A stretch of DNA of 64,000 nucleotides from Nonomuraea jiangxiensis (GTDB lineage Bacteria > Actinomycetota > Actinomycetes > Streptosporangiales > Streptosporangiaceae): assembly GCF_900099965.1 (NCBI RefSeq), contig NZ_FNDJ01000013.1, positions 248,001 to 312,000 of the forward strand, read 5' to 3'. Numbering within the stretch: position 1 is the first letter of the stretch; every line of letters begins with the position of its first letter. Below the pieces are notes generated by a model. That model was given only the letters and a program-made list of their open reading frames with translations. It ran no database searches and was not told the DNA's origin. The translations under genes and the position numbers were made by a program. Of this stretch, positions 9,550-16,386 are shown piece by piece.

Positions 9550-10421
9550 GCTCCGCGCCTCCTGCGGGTGCGGGCGGCCAGGTGGTCGGTGAGCCTGGCC
9601 ATGGGGATGGTGAGCAGGATGAACAGCAGCGCCGAGGCGAGGTAGGGCGTGTAGTTGAACGTACTGGCGGCGTGGATCTGCGCCTGCCTGAGCGTCTCCA
9701 GCGGCCCGATGGTGGCGACCAGCGCGGTGTCCTTCTGCAGGGAGACGAAGTCGTTCAGCAACGGTGGCACGACCCGGCGGGTGGCCTGCGGCAGCACCAC
9801 GAACCGCATGGTCTTGCCATGGCTCAGCCCGAGCGAGCGGGCCGCGGCCACCTGGCTCGGGTGGATCGACTCGATTCCCGAACGGAACACCTCGGCCACG
9901 TACGCGCCGTACGACAGCGTCAGCGCGATGATGCCCAGCGTCGCCAGGTCGGACGGGATGCCCTGCAGCCTGAGCGCGGGCAGTCCGAACCCGATCAGGT
10001 AGATCACCAGGATCGTCGGCACGCCGCGGAAGATGTCGGTGTAGAGCGTGGCCAGCGCCCGGATCGGGAAGAACGCGGGCGTCTTGATCCCCCTGGCCAG
10101 CGCCACCAGCAGGCCGACGATGAGGATCAGCGGCTCGGCGATCAGGAAGATCTTGATGTTGAGCAGGAACCCGCTGAGCACGTCGGGCAGCGCCGCGACG
10201 AACTGCTCGCCGTTGAAGAACGTCTCCTTGACCCGCGGCCAGCCCGGCGAGCTGGTCAGGAGCCAGACGATCAACACGATGAAGACGACCGTCGAAGCCG
10301 TGGCGATCGAGGTCGAGCGGCGGGCATGCGACCTGCGGATCCCCTCGCGCCGCAGCTGCCGCTCTGACTTGGCCCGCACGCCCCCGTCCTGCCGGTCGAG
10401 GTTCGATTGCTCACTCATCAC
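9546..10421 (-). CDS. polar amino acid ABC transporter permease (HisM/GlnP type)
   Basis: Membrane subunit of a polar amino acid importer, 291 residues. One helix sits at residues ~36-56 (TVVFIVLIVWLLTSSP), then a HisM-type permease core follows with the FRGVPTILVIYLIGF segment, EVFRSGIESI and the EAA-loop equivalent QVAAARSLGLSHGKTM. Start is GTG 10421 or the adjacent ATG 10418 (MSEQSNLDRQ). The region just upstream contains duplicated copies of this start (10416-10541). The substrate class is inferred from the neighbouring binding protein. Confidence 0.95.
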   Translation of the reverse strand: MMSEQSNLDRQDGGVRAKSERQLRREGIRRSHARRSTSIATASTVVFIVLIVWLLTSSPGWPRVKETFFNGEQFVAALPDVLSGFLLNIKIFLIAEPLILIVGLLVALARGIKTPAFFPIRALATLYTDIFRGVPTILVIYLIGFGLPALRLQGIPSDLATLGIIALTLSYGAYVAEVFRSGIESIHPSQVAAARSLGLSHGKTMRFVVLPQATRRVVPPLLNDFVSLQKDTALVATIGPLETLRQAQIHAASTFNYTPYLASALLFILLTIPMARLTDHLAARTRRRRGA

Positions 10422-10541
10422 GGGGTGGCCCGCCGATCGGGGCTCGGCTGCTCACACATCATGGGGTGGCCTGCCGATCGGGGCTCGGCTGCTTCGCACA
10501 TCACGGGTGGCCCGCCGGTCGGGGTTCGGCTGCTCGCTCAT
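10416..10541 (-). repeat. three ~41-bp tandem copies of the permease start region
   Basis: Copies begin at 10416, 10457 and 10499 and a fourth partial copy at 10539 (spacings 41, 42, 40). Each contains CCGATCGGGGCTCGG or a close variant, which can fold as GCCGA-loop-TCGGC. On the coding strand the outermost copy has an ATG (10541-10539) overlapping the binding-protein stop as ATGA and starts MSEQPNPDRR, nearly the permease N-terminus. That frame ends at TGA 10454-10452, giving a 29-codon upstream reading frame. Confidence 0.85.
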
Positions 10542-11398
10542 CGCAGCTCGGGCGCGCCCGCCGCGGAGCCGAGCCACTCCTGCTCGATCCGGGTCAGCTC
10601 GCCCTTGGACCTCAGCGCGTCCACGGCCTTGTCCACGCAGGGCTTGAGCGGGGTGCCCTTCTCCATGACCAGCCCGAACTCCTCGGGCGTGCCACCCGTC
10701 GAGCTGAACTGTCCCACGATCTTGGAGTTCTCCACCTGCGCCGCCGTCACGTAGAAGGCCGTCGGCAGGTCCACGATCAGGGCGTCCACCTGCTTGTTCT
10801 TCAGCGCGTTCACGGCGTCGATCTGCTCGTTGTAGACGTTGGGCTCCTGCGCGGGCTGGATGACGCTCTTGACCGCGTTGAGCGAGGTCGTGCCCACCTG
10901 TACGCCGATCTTCGCGTCCTTCAGCTCCGCCAGGCTCTTGGCCCCCGCGAACTTGCTCCCCTCGACCGCCACGACAGCCTGCTTGACCGTGTAGTAGCCC
11001 TTGCTGAAGTCGACCGCCTTGGCCCGCTCCGGCGTGATCGAGACCTGGTTGACGTCGAAGTCGAACTGCTTGTCACCCGGCGCGAACGCCGAGTCGAACT
11101 TGACGACGTTCCACTGCACCTCGGTACGGTCGAAGCCGAGCTCCCCCGCAACCGCGAACGCCACCGCGCTCTCGAACCCCTGACCGTTGCTCGGGTCGTC
11201 ATCCTTGAACCACGGCTCGTAGGCGGGCTTGTCGGTGCCGATGGTCAGCTTGCCCGCGTTGACGAGCTGCAACTGATCCTTGGTGCAGGCGGTGGACGCG
11301 GACGGGGCGGCCGTAGTGGCCGTGTCGTCGACCGGTGCGCAAGCGACGGCCGCTGCCGCCAATGCGCCGATCGCGAGCAGCATCGAGGGACGGGCCAT
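10538..11398 (-). CDS. amino acid ABC transporter substrate-binding lipoprotein (glutamate/glutamine type)
   Basis: Secreted, lipid-anchored binding protein of SBP family 3, 286 residues. The signal peptide LLAIGALAAAAVACAP ends in a lipobox with Cys about residue 20, then a Thr/Ser/Ala linker and the mature domain with LTIGTDKPAYEPWF and GFESAVAFAVA. TPERAKAVDFSKGYYTVKQAVV is split here by me as TPERAKAVDFSKGYY plus TVKQAVV, both classic SBP3 segments. I start at ATG 11398 with GGAGG 7 bases upstream, not at the in-frame codon at 11422. First gene of the leftward transporter operon. Confidence 0.94.
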   Translation of the reverse strand: MARPSMLLAIGALAAAAVACAPVDDTATTAAPSASTACTKDQLQLVNAGKLTIGTDKPAYEPWFKDDDPSNGQGFESAVAFAVAGELGFDRTEVQWNVVKFDSAFAPGDKQFDFDVNQVSITPERAKAVDFSKGYYTVKQAVVAVEGSKFAGAKSLAELKDAKIGVQVGTTSLNAVKSVIQPAQEPNVYNEQIDAVNALKNKQVDALIVDLPTAFYVTAAQVENSKIVGQFSSTGGTPEEFGLVMEKGTPLKPCVDKAVDALRSKGELTRIEQEWLGSAAGAPELR

Positions 11399-11932
11399 GG
11401 CCAAGCCTCCAGGGGGACGCACGAAAGAACGAAGGCATTCTACGCTGCCCGAATAGGAAATATCGTCCCCGGTGTCCGAGTAGCCGTAGCAAGCGCCCCC
11501 TGAACGACTCCAACGCTTTGTCTCCGGTGCCCCTGGGGCTCGGGACCGTGGGCCCTGCCCGGGGTCGGGGTTGAGGGTCGGGGTTGAGGGTCGGGGTTGA
11601 GGGTCGGGGTTGAGGGTCGGGGTTGAGGGTCGGGGTTGAGGGTCGGGGTTGAGGGTCGGGGTTGAGGGTCGGGGTTGAGGGTCGGGGTTGAGGGTCGGGG
11701 TTGAAAGTCGGGCTCGGAGTCGGGGCCCAGGCGGGTCGGGGATCGCCGTGACGGCGGTGCCGAGGTGCCGTGGTGGTGCCTAGGTGGCTGTGGTGGAGGG
11801 TGCCGGGGTTGCCATGGAGTCGGGCAAGTTTGGGCTCGCGTAACGGTGGTCAGCCGGTGAAGGGTCAGCGGCCGTTTCCTGGAGGGCCCTCAGCCACCTA
11901 CGGCGGGTGGCGGGCCACGGCAGCGCGTAACG
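11399..11932. other. 534-base region with no recognised gene
   Basis: Upstream of the binding-protein gene and downstream of rplI. It holds the 13-bp G-rich tandem array (11562-11704) and G-rich flanks on the plus strand; no open frame in it resembles a protein. It should also contain the promoter of the leftward ABC operon, which I could not place. Confidence 0.6.
11562..11704 (+). repeat. 11 perfect tandem copies of a 13-bp G-rich unit
   Basis: The unit GGGTCGGGGTTGA is repeated eleven times without mismatch (143 bases). Each unit has runs of three and four G separated by TC and TTGA, so the plus strand meets the pattern for G-quadruplexes. Thirteen is not a multiple of three, so it is not a coding repeat. 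It lies upstream of the leftward ABC operon and beyond the rplI terminator. Confidence 0.97.
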
Positions 11933-11965
11933 GAAAAAGAAATGGCCCCCCACAAAGGGAGGGCC
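11933..11965 (-). terminator. intrinsic terminator after rplI
   Basis: On the minus strand GGCCCTCCC, loop TTTGT, GGGGGGCC form a GC-rich hairpin followed by ATTTCTTTTT. It closes the rpsF-ssb-rpsR-rplI operon 18 bases beyond the rplI stop. Confidence 0.85.
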
Positions 11966-11982
11966 AGTTCAATGAAAACGGA

Positions 11983-12429
11983 TCAGCCTGCGACGACCTC
12001 GACATCCACGGAGGCGGATACCTCCGGGTGGAGCTTGACCGTCACCTTGTGGGAGCCGACGCTCTTGATCGGGTTGACGATCTCGATCCGGCGGCGGTCG
12101 AGGATCGGCCCGCCGGCGGCCTTGACGGCGTCGGCGATGTCACCCGTGGTGATCGAGCCGAACAGCCGGCCGGACTCGCCCGCGCGGGTCGTCAGGCGCA
12201 CGCGCAGCGCGCCGATCTGGCCGGCGACCTCCTTGGCGGTGCCCAGGTCGCGGATCTCGCGGGCGTCGCGAGCCTTCCTGATGGTCTCGATCTGCTTCTC
12301 GGCGCCGCGCGTCCAGCGCATCGCGTAGCCGCGCGGGATGAGGTAGTTGCGGCCGTAGCCGTCCTTGACCTCGACGACGTCGCCGGGAGCGCCGAGGCCG
12401 GAGACCTCGTTGGTGAGGATGAGCTTCAT
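11983..12429 (-). CDS. rplI: 50S ribosomal protein L9
   Basis: Component of the large ribosomal subunit at the base of the L1 stalk, 148 residues, full length. The N-terminal domain is typical: [25 protein letters not shown] split as [13 protein letters not shown] and [19 protein letters not shown], then a long central helix and a C-terminal domain ([14 protein letters not shown]). Last gene of the rpsF operon, 14 bases after rpsR, and followed by an intrinsic terminator. Confidence 0.98.
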   Translation of the reverse strand: MKLILTNEVSGLGAPGDVVEVKDGYGRNYLIPRGYAMRWTRGAEKQIETIRKARDAREIRDLGTAKEVAGQIGALRVRLTTRAGESGRLFGSITTGDIADAVKAAGGPILDRRRIEIVNPIKSVGSHKVTVKLHPEVSASVDVEVVAG

Positions 12430-12443
12430 ATCGACAGTCCTCC

Positions 12444-12680
12444 TTAGCGAGCAGTGCTCGTGTAAGGCAGCAGGGCCACCTCACGGGCGTTCTTGATCGC
12501 GGTCGCCACGTCACGCTGGTGCTGGGTGCAGTTGCCCGTCACCCGGCGCGCACGGATCTTGCCGCGGTCGGAGATGAACTTCCGCAGCAGCGCCGTGTCC
12601 TTGTAGTCGACGTAGGAGATCTTGTCGTGGCAGAACAGGCAAACCTTCTTCTTGGGCTTGCGCAGTGCCGGCTTGGCCAT
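12444..12680 (-). CDS. rpsR: 30S ribosomal protein S18
   Basis: Small-subunit protein that pairs with S6 on the platform, 78 residues. [17 protein letters not shown] near the N-terminus has a CxxC pair, a feature of the zinc-binding (C+) S18 paralogue type rather than the zinc-free type used under zinc starvation. [17 protein letters not shown] is the core S18 signature. GAAAGGAG precedes the ATG. Third gene of the operon. Confidence 0.98.
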   Translation of the reverse strand: MAKPALRKPKKKVCLFCHDKISYVDYKDTALLRKFISDRGKIRARRVTGNCTQHQRDVATAIKNAREVALLPYTSTAR

Positions 12681-12700
12681 CGTGGTGCTCCTTTCAGAGC

Positions 12701-12717
12701 CCCGCCTTCTGGGCGGG
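12701..12717 (-). other. intercistronic stem-loop between ssb and rpsR
   Basis: CCCGCC (12701-12706) and GGCGGG (12712-12717) can pair with a 5-base loop, just before the rpsR ribosome binding site. It could be a processing or attenuation element; the call rests only on complementarity. Confidence 0.35.
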
Positions 12718-12743
12718 AATGGTCTCGGACTGTTGGACAGGAT

Positions 12744-13307
12744 TTAGAAAGGCGGTTCGTCGCTGAAGTCGCCACCGCCGCCGAAGCCGCCGCCGCCCTG
12801 CTGGCCGCCGCCGCCGCCGAACCCGCCGCCACCGCCACCGCCCTGGTAGCCGCCGCCCTGAGGCGGGGCGGGCGTCGCGGAGGCCCACGGGTCGTCGGCC
12901 GGGCCGCCACCGAAGCCGCCGCCACCGCCCCCACCCTGACGGGAGGTGCGGTTGACCTTGGCGGTGGCGTTGCGCAGGGACGGGCCGACCTCGTCGACCT
13001 CGACCTCGTAAACCGTGCGCTTCTCGCCTTCCTTGGTCTCATAGGACCGTTGCTTGAGCCGCCCCTGGACGATGACCCGCATCCCCCGCTGGAGGCTCTC
13101 GGCGGCGTTCTCCGCCGCCTGCCGCCACACGTTGCAGGTCAGGAAGAGGCTTTCGCCGTCTTTCCACTCGTTGGTCTGGCGATCCATGAACCGCGGAGTG
13201 GATGCGATGCGGAATCGAGCCACCGCTTGCCCCGTCGGGGTGAAGCGCAGCTCGGGGTCTTCGACAAGGTTGCCGACGATGGTGATTACGGTGTCGCCTG
13301 CTGCCAT
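12744..13307 (-). CDS. ssb: single-stranded DNA-binding protein
   Basis: Essential SSB that coats single-stranded DNA at forks, 187 residues. The OB fold covers residues 1-~115 ([51 protein letters not shown]). A long Gly-rich low-complexity linker follows (~120-175), and the acidic partner-binding tip is DFSDEPPF, the actinobacterial form of the usual DDDIPF. Placement between rpsF and rpsR is standard. Confidence 0.98.
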   Translation of the reverse strand: MAAGDTVITIVGNLVEDPELRFTPTGQAVARFRIASTPRFMDRQTNEWKDGESLFLTCNVWRQAAENAAESLQRGMRVIVQGRLKQRSYETKEGEKRTVYEVEVDEVGPSLRNATAKVNRTSRQGGGGGGGFGGGPADDPWASATPAPPQGGGYQGGGGGGGFGGGGGQQGGGGFGGGGDFSDEPPF

Positions 13308-13385
13308 GGCTTGCGCTCGCCTTCCTGCACGCCTTGCTTGGGATACGGCCCAGAGTACGGGGGGTCCCCGACAAAAAACCGGGAC

Positions 13386-13676
13386 TTAGTGCACGTCGGG
13401 CCGGAGGACCTTGGTGCGCAGGATGCCCTCGTTGAGGTTCATCTGCCGGTCGAGCTCCTTGACCGTCGCGGGCTCCGCGGACAGGTCGATGACGGCGTAG
13501 ATGCCCTCGGACTTCTTGTCGATGTCGTAGGCGAGCCGGCGACGGCCCCAGACGTCGACCTTCTCCACGGTGCCGCCGTCATTGCGGACCACGGTGAGGA
13601 ACTGGTCGAGGGACGGCGCGACGGTGCGCTCATCGAGCGAAGGATCCAGAATGACCATTACTTCGTAACGACGCAT
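13386..13676 (-). CDS. rpsF: 30S ribosomal protein S6
   Basis: Small-subunit protein S6, 96 residues, partner of S18. The family start [16 protein letters not shown] and the central segment [12 protein letters not shown] with [12 protein letters not shown] are clear. I start at ATG 13676, with AGAGGAGG about 11 bases upstream; an in-frame codon at 13712 would add 12 residues lacking in the family. First gene of the operon. The leader upstream has a stem-loop at 13708-13728, and in other bacteria the S6:S18 pair represses this operon, so autoregulation is possible. Confidence 0.97.
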   Translation of the reverse strand: MRRYEVMVILDPSLDERTVAPSLDQFLTVVRNDGGTVEKVDVWGRRRLAYDIDKKSEGIYAVIDLSAEPATVKELDRQMNLNEGILRTKVLRPDVH

Positions 13677-13707
13677 ACGGGACTCCAACCTCCTCTGGAC
13701 TCTTGCG

Positions 13708-13728
13708 GTCACGACACTCTGCCGTGAC
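13708..13728 (-). promoter_or_regulatory. stem-loop in the rpsF leader
   Basis: GTCACG (13708-13713) pairs with CGTGAC (13723-13728) across a 9-base loop, about 30 bases upstream of the rpsF start. It may belong to a leader that senses S6:S18, but the known motif was not recognised with confidence. Confidence 0.35.
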
Positions 13729-13865
13729 AGGAGGACGCTGACGTCACTGCCCGGGCACCCCTTTCGGCACCTCGGGGCGATGGATCACCCATCACAACGC
13801 AGCGTGGTCAAGGTTACCAGCCTCGGGTAGATGGGAAGGCCTTTAGGAAACCTAGGGGCTAGGGG

Positions 13866-14192
13866 GTGGCGGCAGTGCCACACGTGCTTCAACCCTCCGA
13901 GAGGCAGCGCTTCAAGCTCACTCTCAACACGGACGGACGCGCACATCCGGTCGAAAACGTCCTGGCCATGGCCACGCTGGCGCTCGGGGTGGTGGCGTTC
14001 GTCTCGACGTTCTGGGTCTCCGCGCACATGATCTCGGCCTGGTTCGGCCTGCTGGGCTTCGGCGTCGGGCTCTATTCCCAGTACATCTCGGCCACCACGC
14101 CGCAGCGCTCGCTCAACATCATCGGCCTGGTCGGCTCCTTCGTGGGGGCCGCGCTCGGCATCGCGCACGGGGGCTTCCTGCCACACCCATGA
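13866..14192 (+). CDS. small membrane protein of unknown function
   Basis: Predicted 108-residue protein with two or three membrane segments: residues ~33-54 (VLAMATLALGVVAFVSTFWV), ~57-76 (MISAWFGLLGFGVGLYSQYI) and ~85-102 (NIIGLVGSFVGAALGIAHGG). I do not recognise a named family. The GTG at 13866 follows AGGGG closely; a GTG at 13875 is an alternative. It sits alone between the divergent rpsF operon and a convergent small gene, with a two-way terminator after it. Codon third positions are strongly GC, as expected for a real gene. Confidence 0.75.
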   Translation: MAAVPHVLQPSERQRFKLTLNTDGRAHPVENVLAMATLALGVVAFVSTFWVSAHMISAWFGLLGFGVGLYSQYISATTPQRSLNIIGLVGSFVGAALGIAHGGFLPHP

Positions 14193-14195
14193 GCG

Positions 14196-14224
14196 ACGGC
14201 CCCGGCCTGCCGCACCGGGGCCGT
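14196..14224. terminator. bidirectional hairpin between two convergent small genes
   Basis: ACGGCCCCGG (14196-14205) pairs perfectly with CCGGGGCCGT (14215-14224) over a 9-base loop. It lies 4 bases after the stop of the rightward gene and 15 bases beyond the stop of the leftward one. Confidence 0.75.
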
Positions 14225-14238
14225 TCCGCGCGCCATCG

Positions 14239-14415
14239 CTAACCGATGTGCAGGTCTATGCCGAGCAGGACCAGGAACCAGAGGAAGACCGAGAGCAACG
14301 CCTCCGCGACGTCCCTCAGCAGTCCGGGGGTGATGTAGTCGTACACCCAGGCCACGTAGATCCCGATCACTACGTAGATAAATAAGATCAGCGCTCGTAA
14401 GCGCCACCGTGTCAT
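14239..14415 (-). CDS. 58-residue membrane protein of unknown function
   Basis: Short gene, ATG 14415 to TAG 14239. The protein starts MTRWRLRALILFIYVVIG and has two hydrophobic stretches, residues ~8-25 (ALILFIYVVIGIYVAWVY) and ~38-54 (ALLSVFLWFLVLLGIDL), so it is probably a small membrane protein with a basic N-terminus. The purine-rich GAGGAGA lies about 7 bases before the ATG, a strong ribosome binding site, which together with clean reading is the main support. It is divergent from the endonuclease IV gene and convergent with the previous small membrane gene. No family recognised. Confidence 0.7.
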   Translation of the reverse strand: MTRWRLRALILFIYVVIGIYVAWVYDYITPGLLRDVAEALLSVFLWFLVLLGIDLHIG

Positions 14416-14489
14416 CGCACGTCTCCTCGTGTTGGGGGTGCCTCACGACTGCCCCACCCCGCTCCCGGCAAACGGATAGGCTCGCTGAC

Positions 14490-15233
14490 ATGGTGCGCAT
14501 CGGAGCTCACGTCGACCAGGACGATCCCGCCGCTCACGCCGTGGAGGTGGGGGCCGAGGTGGTGCAGTTCTTCCTCGGCGATCCGCAGGGCTACGACAAG
14601 CCCGTGCTGCCGGCCAAGCCGGTGGAGGGCGTCGACCTCTACATTCACGCTCCCTACCTGATCAACGTGGCGACCACCAACAACCGGATCAGGATCCCCA
14701 GCCGCAAGCTGCTGGAGCAGCACCTCAAGGCGGCCGCGAGCCTCGGCGCCAAGGGCCTGGTCGTACACGGCGGCCACGTCAACAAGAGCGACGACCCGCA
14801 GACCGGGTTCGACAACTGGCGCAAGGTGTTCGAGCGCATGGAGTGCCCGATCCCCGTGCTGATCGAGAACACCGCGGGTGGCGACAACGCGATGGCCCGC
14901 AAGCTGGAGCGCATCGCCCGGCTGTGGGACGCGCTCGACGGCTTCGACGTGGGCTTCTGCCTCGACACCTGCCACGCCCACGCCGGCGGCGAGGAGCTGC
15001 TCGACCTGGTCGAGCGGGTCAGGGCCATCACCGGCCGCATCGACCTCGTCCACTGCAACGACTCGCGCGACGAGTTCGACTCCGGCGCCGACCGCCACGC
15101 CAACCTGGGCCAGGGCCGGATCGACCCGGAGCTGATCCTGGCGGTCTGCCGGGCGGCCGGGGCGCCCATCATCGTGGAGACGCCCGCCGCGGGCCAGGCC
15201 GACGACATCGCCTTCCTCAGGAAGAACCTCTAA
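14490..15233 (+). CDS. endonuclease IV-like TIM-barrel AP endonuclease
   Basis: 247-residue member of the AP endonuclease 2 (Nfo/xylose isomerase-like) family, which cuts DNA 5' of abasic sites during base excision repair. Metal-binding segments of the fold are visible: IGAHV at the start, DLYIHAPYLINVA, KGLVVHGGHVN, VLIENTAGGDN, FCLDTCHAHAGG, LVHCNDSRDEFDSGADRH and IIVETPA. At 247 residues it is somewhat shorter than E. coli Nfo (285). I start at ATG 14490, where the homology begins; the frame is open from 14409 but without similarity. Whether it is true Nfo or a related isomerase-fold enzyme cannot be settled by eye. Confidence 0.88.
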   Translation: MVRIGAHVDQDDPAAHAVEVGAEVVQFFLGDPQGYDKPVLPAKPVEGVDLYIHAPYLINVATTNNRIRIPSRKLLEQHLKAAASLGAKGLVVHGGHVNKSDDPQTGFDNWRKVFERMECPIPVLIENTAGGDNAMARKLERIARLWDALDGFDVGFCLDTCHAHAGGEELLDLVERVRAITGRIDLVHCNDSRDEFDSGADRHANLGQGRIDPELILAVCRAAGAPIIVETPAAGQADDIAFLRKNL

Positions 15234-15273
15234 ACGGCGGCGCGGGACAGCGGCTGGGGAAATACACACAGCC

Positions 15274-15282
15274 TGTGGATAA
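15274..15282 (+). promoter_or_regulatory. isolated DnaA box
   Basis: TGTGGATAA is the exact reverse complement of the classical box TTATCCACA. It lies in the 88-base gap between two convergent genes, away from any start codon, so it may simply titrate DnaA or be incidental. Confidence 0.35.
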
Positions 15283-15321
15283 CTTCCCTGGATTACCGAG
15301 ACGAAGAAACGGGTAGAGAGA

Positions 15322-16386
15322 TCATCCCGCCCAGGCCCCGCTGAGGAAGCGGCCGGTGTTGAGGAGCATGAGCGGCCCCGAGATCAGCGCATAAAGCACG
15401 ATCAACCAGGTCCTGCTGGTCGTGACCCTGGCGATCAGCACCCACAGGGGAAACCAGAGCAGCAGCGAGCGCGGGATCGACAGGTAGAAGGCCGAGGTCA
15501 TCAGCGCCCCCGCCTGCAACCCCGTGTAGACCAGCTCGCTCCACCGGCGCAGCACGAGCAGCCACACCAGTACGGCGACCGCCACCACGGCCCCGGCGAT
15601 CTCCATGCGGAAGGCGACCGCCATGTCGTCGGACCCCAGGGCCGAGCCCCAGGTCGTCCGCCACGCCTCCCACGGCCAGGCGAAGTCGCGCCCCCACCCG
15701 GCCTGCTGCGCGTGCTTCCAGGCCAGCCAGTCACCGGAGCGGCTGTACTGGTAGTACGAGTACGCCACCAGCGGCAGGAACGGCACGACCAGCCACCCGG
15801 CCCGCCGCGGCGCCTCCTTGGCGACGAAGAACTCCACCACCAGCGCGATCGCGAGAAACAACCCGGTGATCCGCACGCAGGCGGCCCCCGCGCCCAGCAG
15901 CGCCGCCGCCGACCAGGCGCCCTGCCTGGCCGCCAGCCACGCCGGGATCGCGAAGGCCAGAAAGAGCGACTCGCTGTAGCCCGCCGCCAGGAACACCGCC
16001 ATCGGGAAGCACAGCAGCGCCAGCACCGCCATCCAGCCGTGCGCGCCCTCCAGCTCCGCCAGCCGGGCCAGCGCCGCCATGGCCACCGCCCCGGCCACCA
16101 GCGAGATCACCAGCCCGGCCGCCGACCAGTCCTGGACGACGAAGTGCACTATCCGCAACAGCCCCGGGAATCCCGGGAAGAACGCCGGAAGTCCCTCGTC
16201 CACCGGCTCGCCGGGCTCGCCGTCGTACCCGTGCTCGGCGATCGTGATGAACAGCTCGGCGTCCCACTTGCGCCAGCCGGCGAGGTAGTCGGCGAAGGTC
16301 ACCCCGAGCAACGTCGTCACCAGCAGTCCAGCGCGCGAGCCCAGCCAGAGCAGCAGCGCGTCGCGCGTGGACGAGCGGGTGATCAT
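15322..16386 (-). CDS. PIG-V-like membrane mannosyltransferase
   Basis: Polytopic membrane glycosyltransferase of 354 residues, related to the PIG-V/GPI mannosyltransferase 2 family, which uses polyprenyl-phosphate mannose at the outer face of the membrane. Near the N-terminus WRKWDAELFITIAEHGYDG is the family's W-D loop motif with catalytic acidic residues (Asp ~41). FFPGFPGLLRI, AAGYSESLFLAFAIPAW and the following helices also match. Last gene of a leftward operon: its ATG overlaps the previous stop as ATGA. Together with its neighbour it probably builds mannosylated glycolipids or glycoproteins. Confidence 0.88.
   Translation of the reverse strand: MITRSSTRDALLLWLGSRAGLLVTTLLGVTFADYLAGWRKWDAELFITIAEHGYDGEPGEPVDEGLPAFFPGFPGLLRIVHFVVQDWSAAGLVISLVAGAVAMAALARLAELEGAHGWMAVLALLCFPMAVFLAAGYSESLFLAFAIPAWLAARQGAWSAAALLGAGAACVRITGLFLAIALVVEFFVAKEAPRRAGWLVVPFLPLVAYSYYQYSRSGDWLAWKHAQQAGWGRDFAWPWEAWRTTWGSALGSDDMAVAFRMEIAGAVVAVAVLVWLLVLRRWSELVYTGLQAGALMTSAFYLSIPRSLLLWFPLWVLIARVTTSRTWLIVLYALISGPLMLLNTGRFLSGAWAG

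Noticed and set aside
11562-11704. CRISPR-like array
   Set aside because: Units are contiguous and 13 bp long, with no spacers; the same holds for the arrays at 42938-43035 and 40262-40389.
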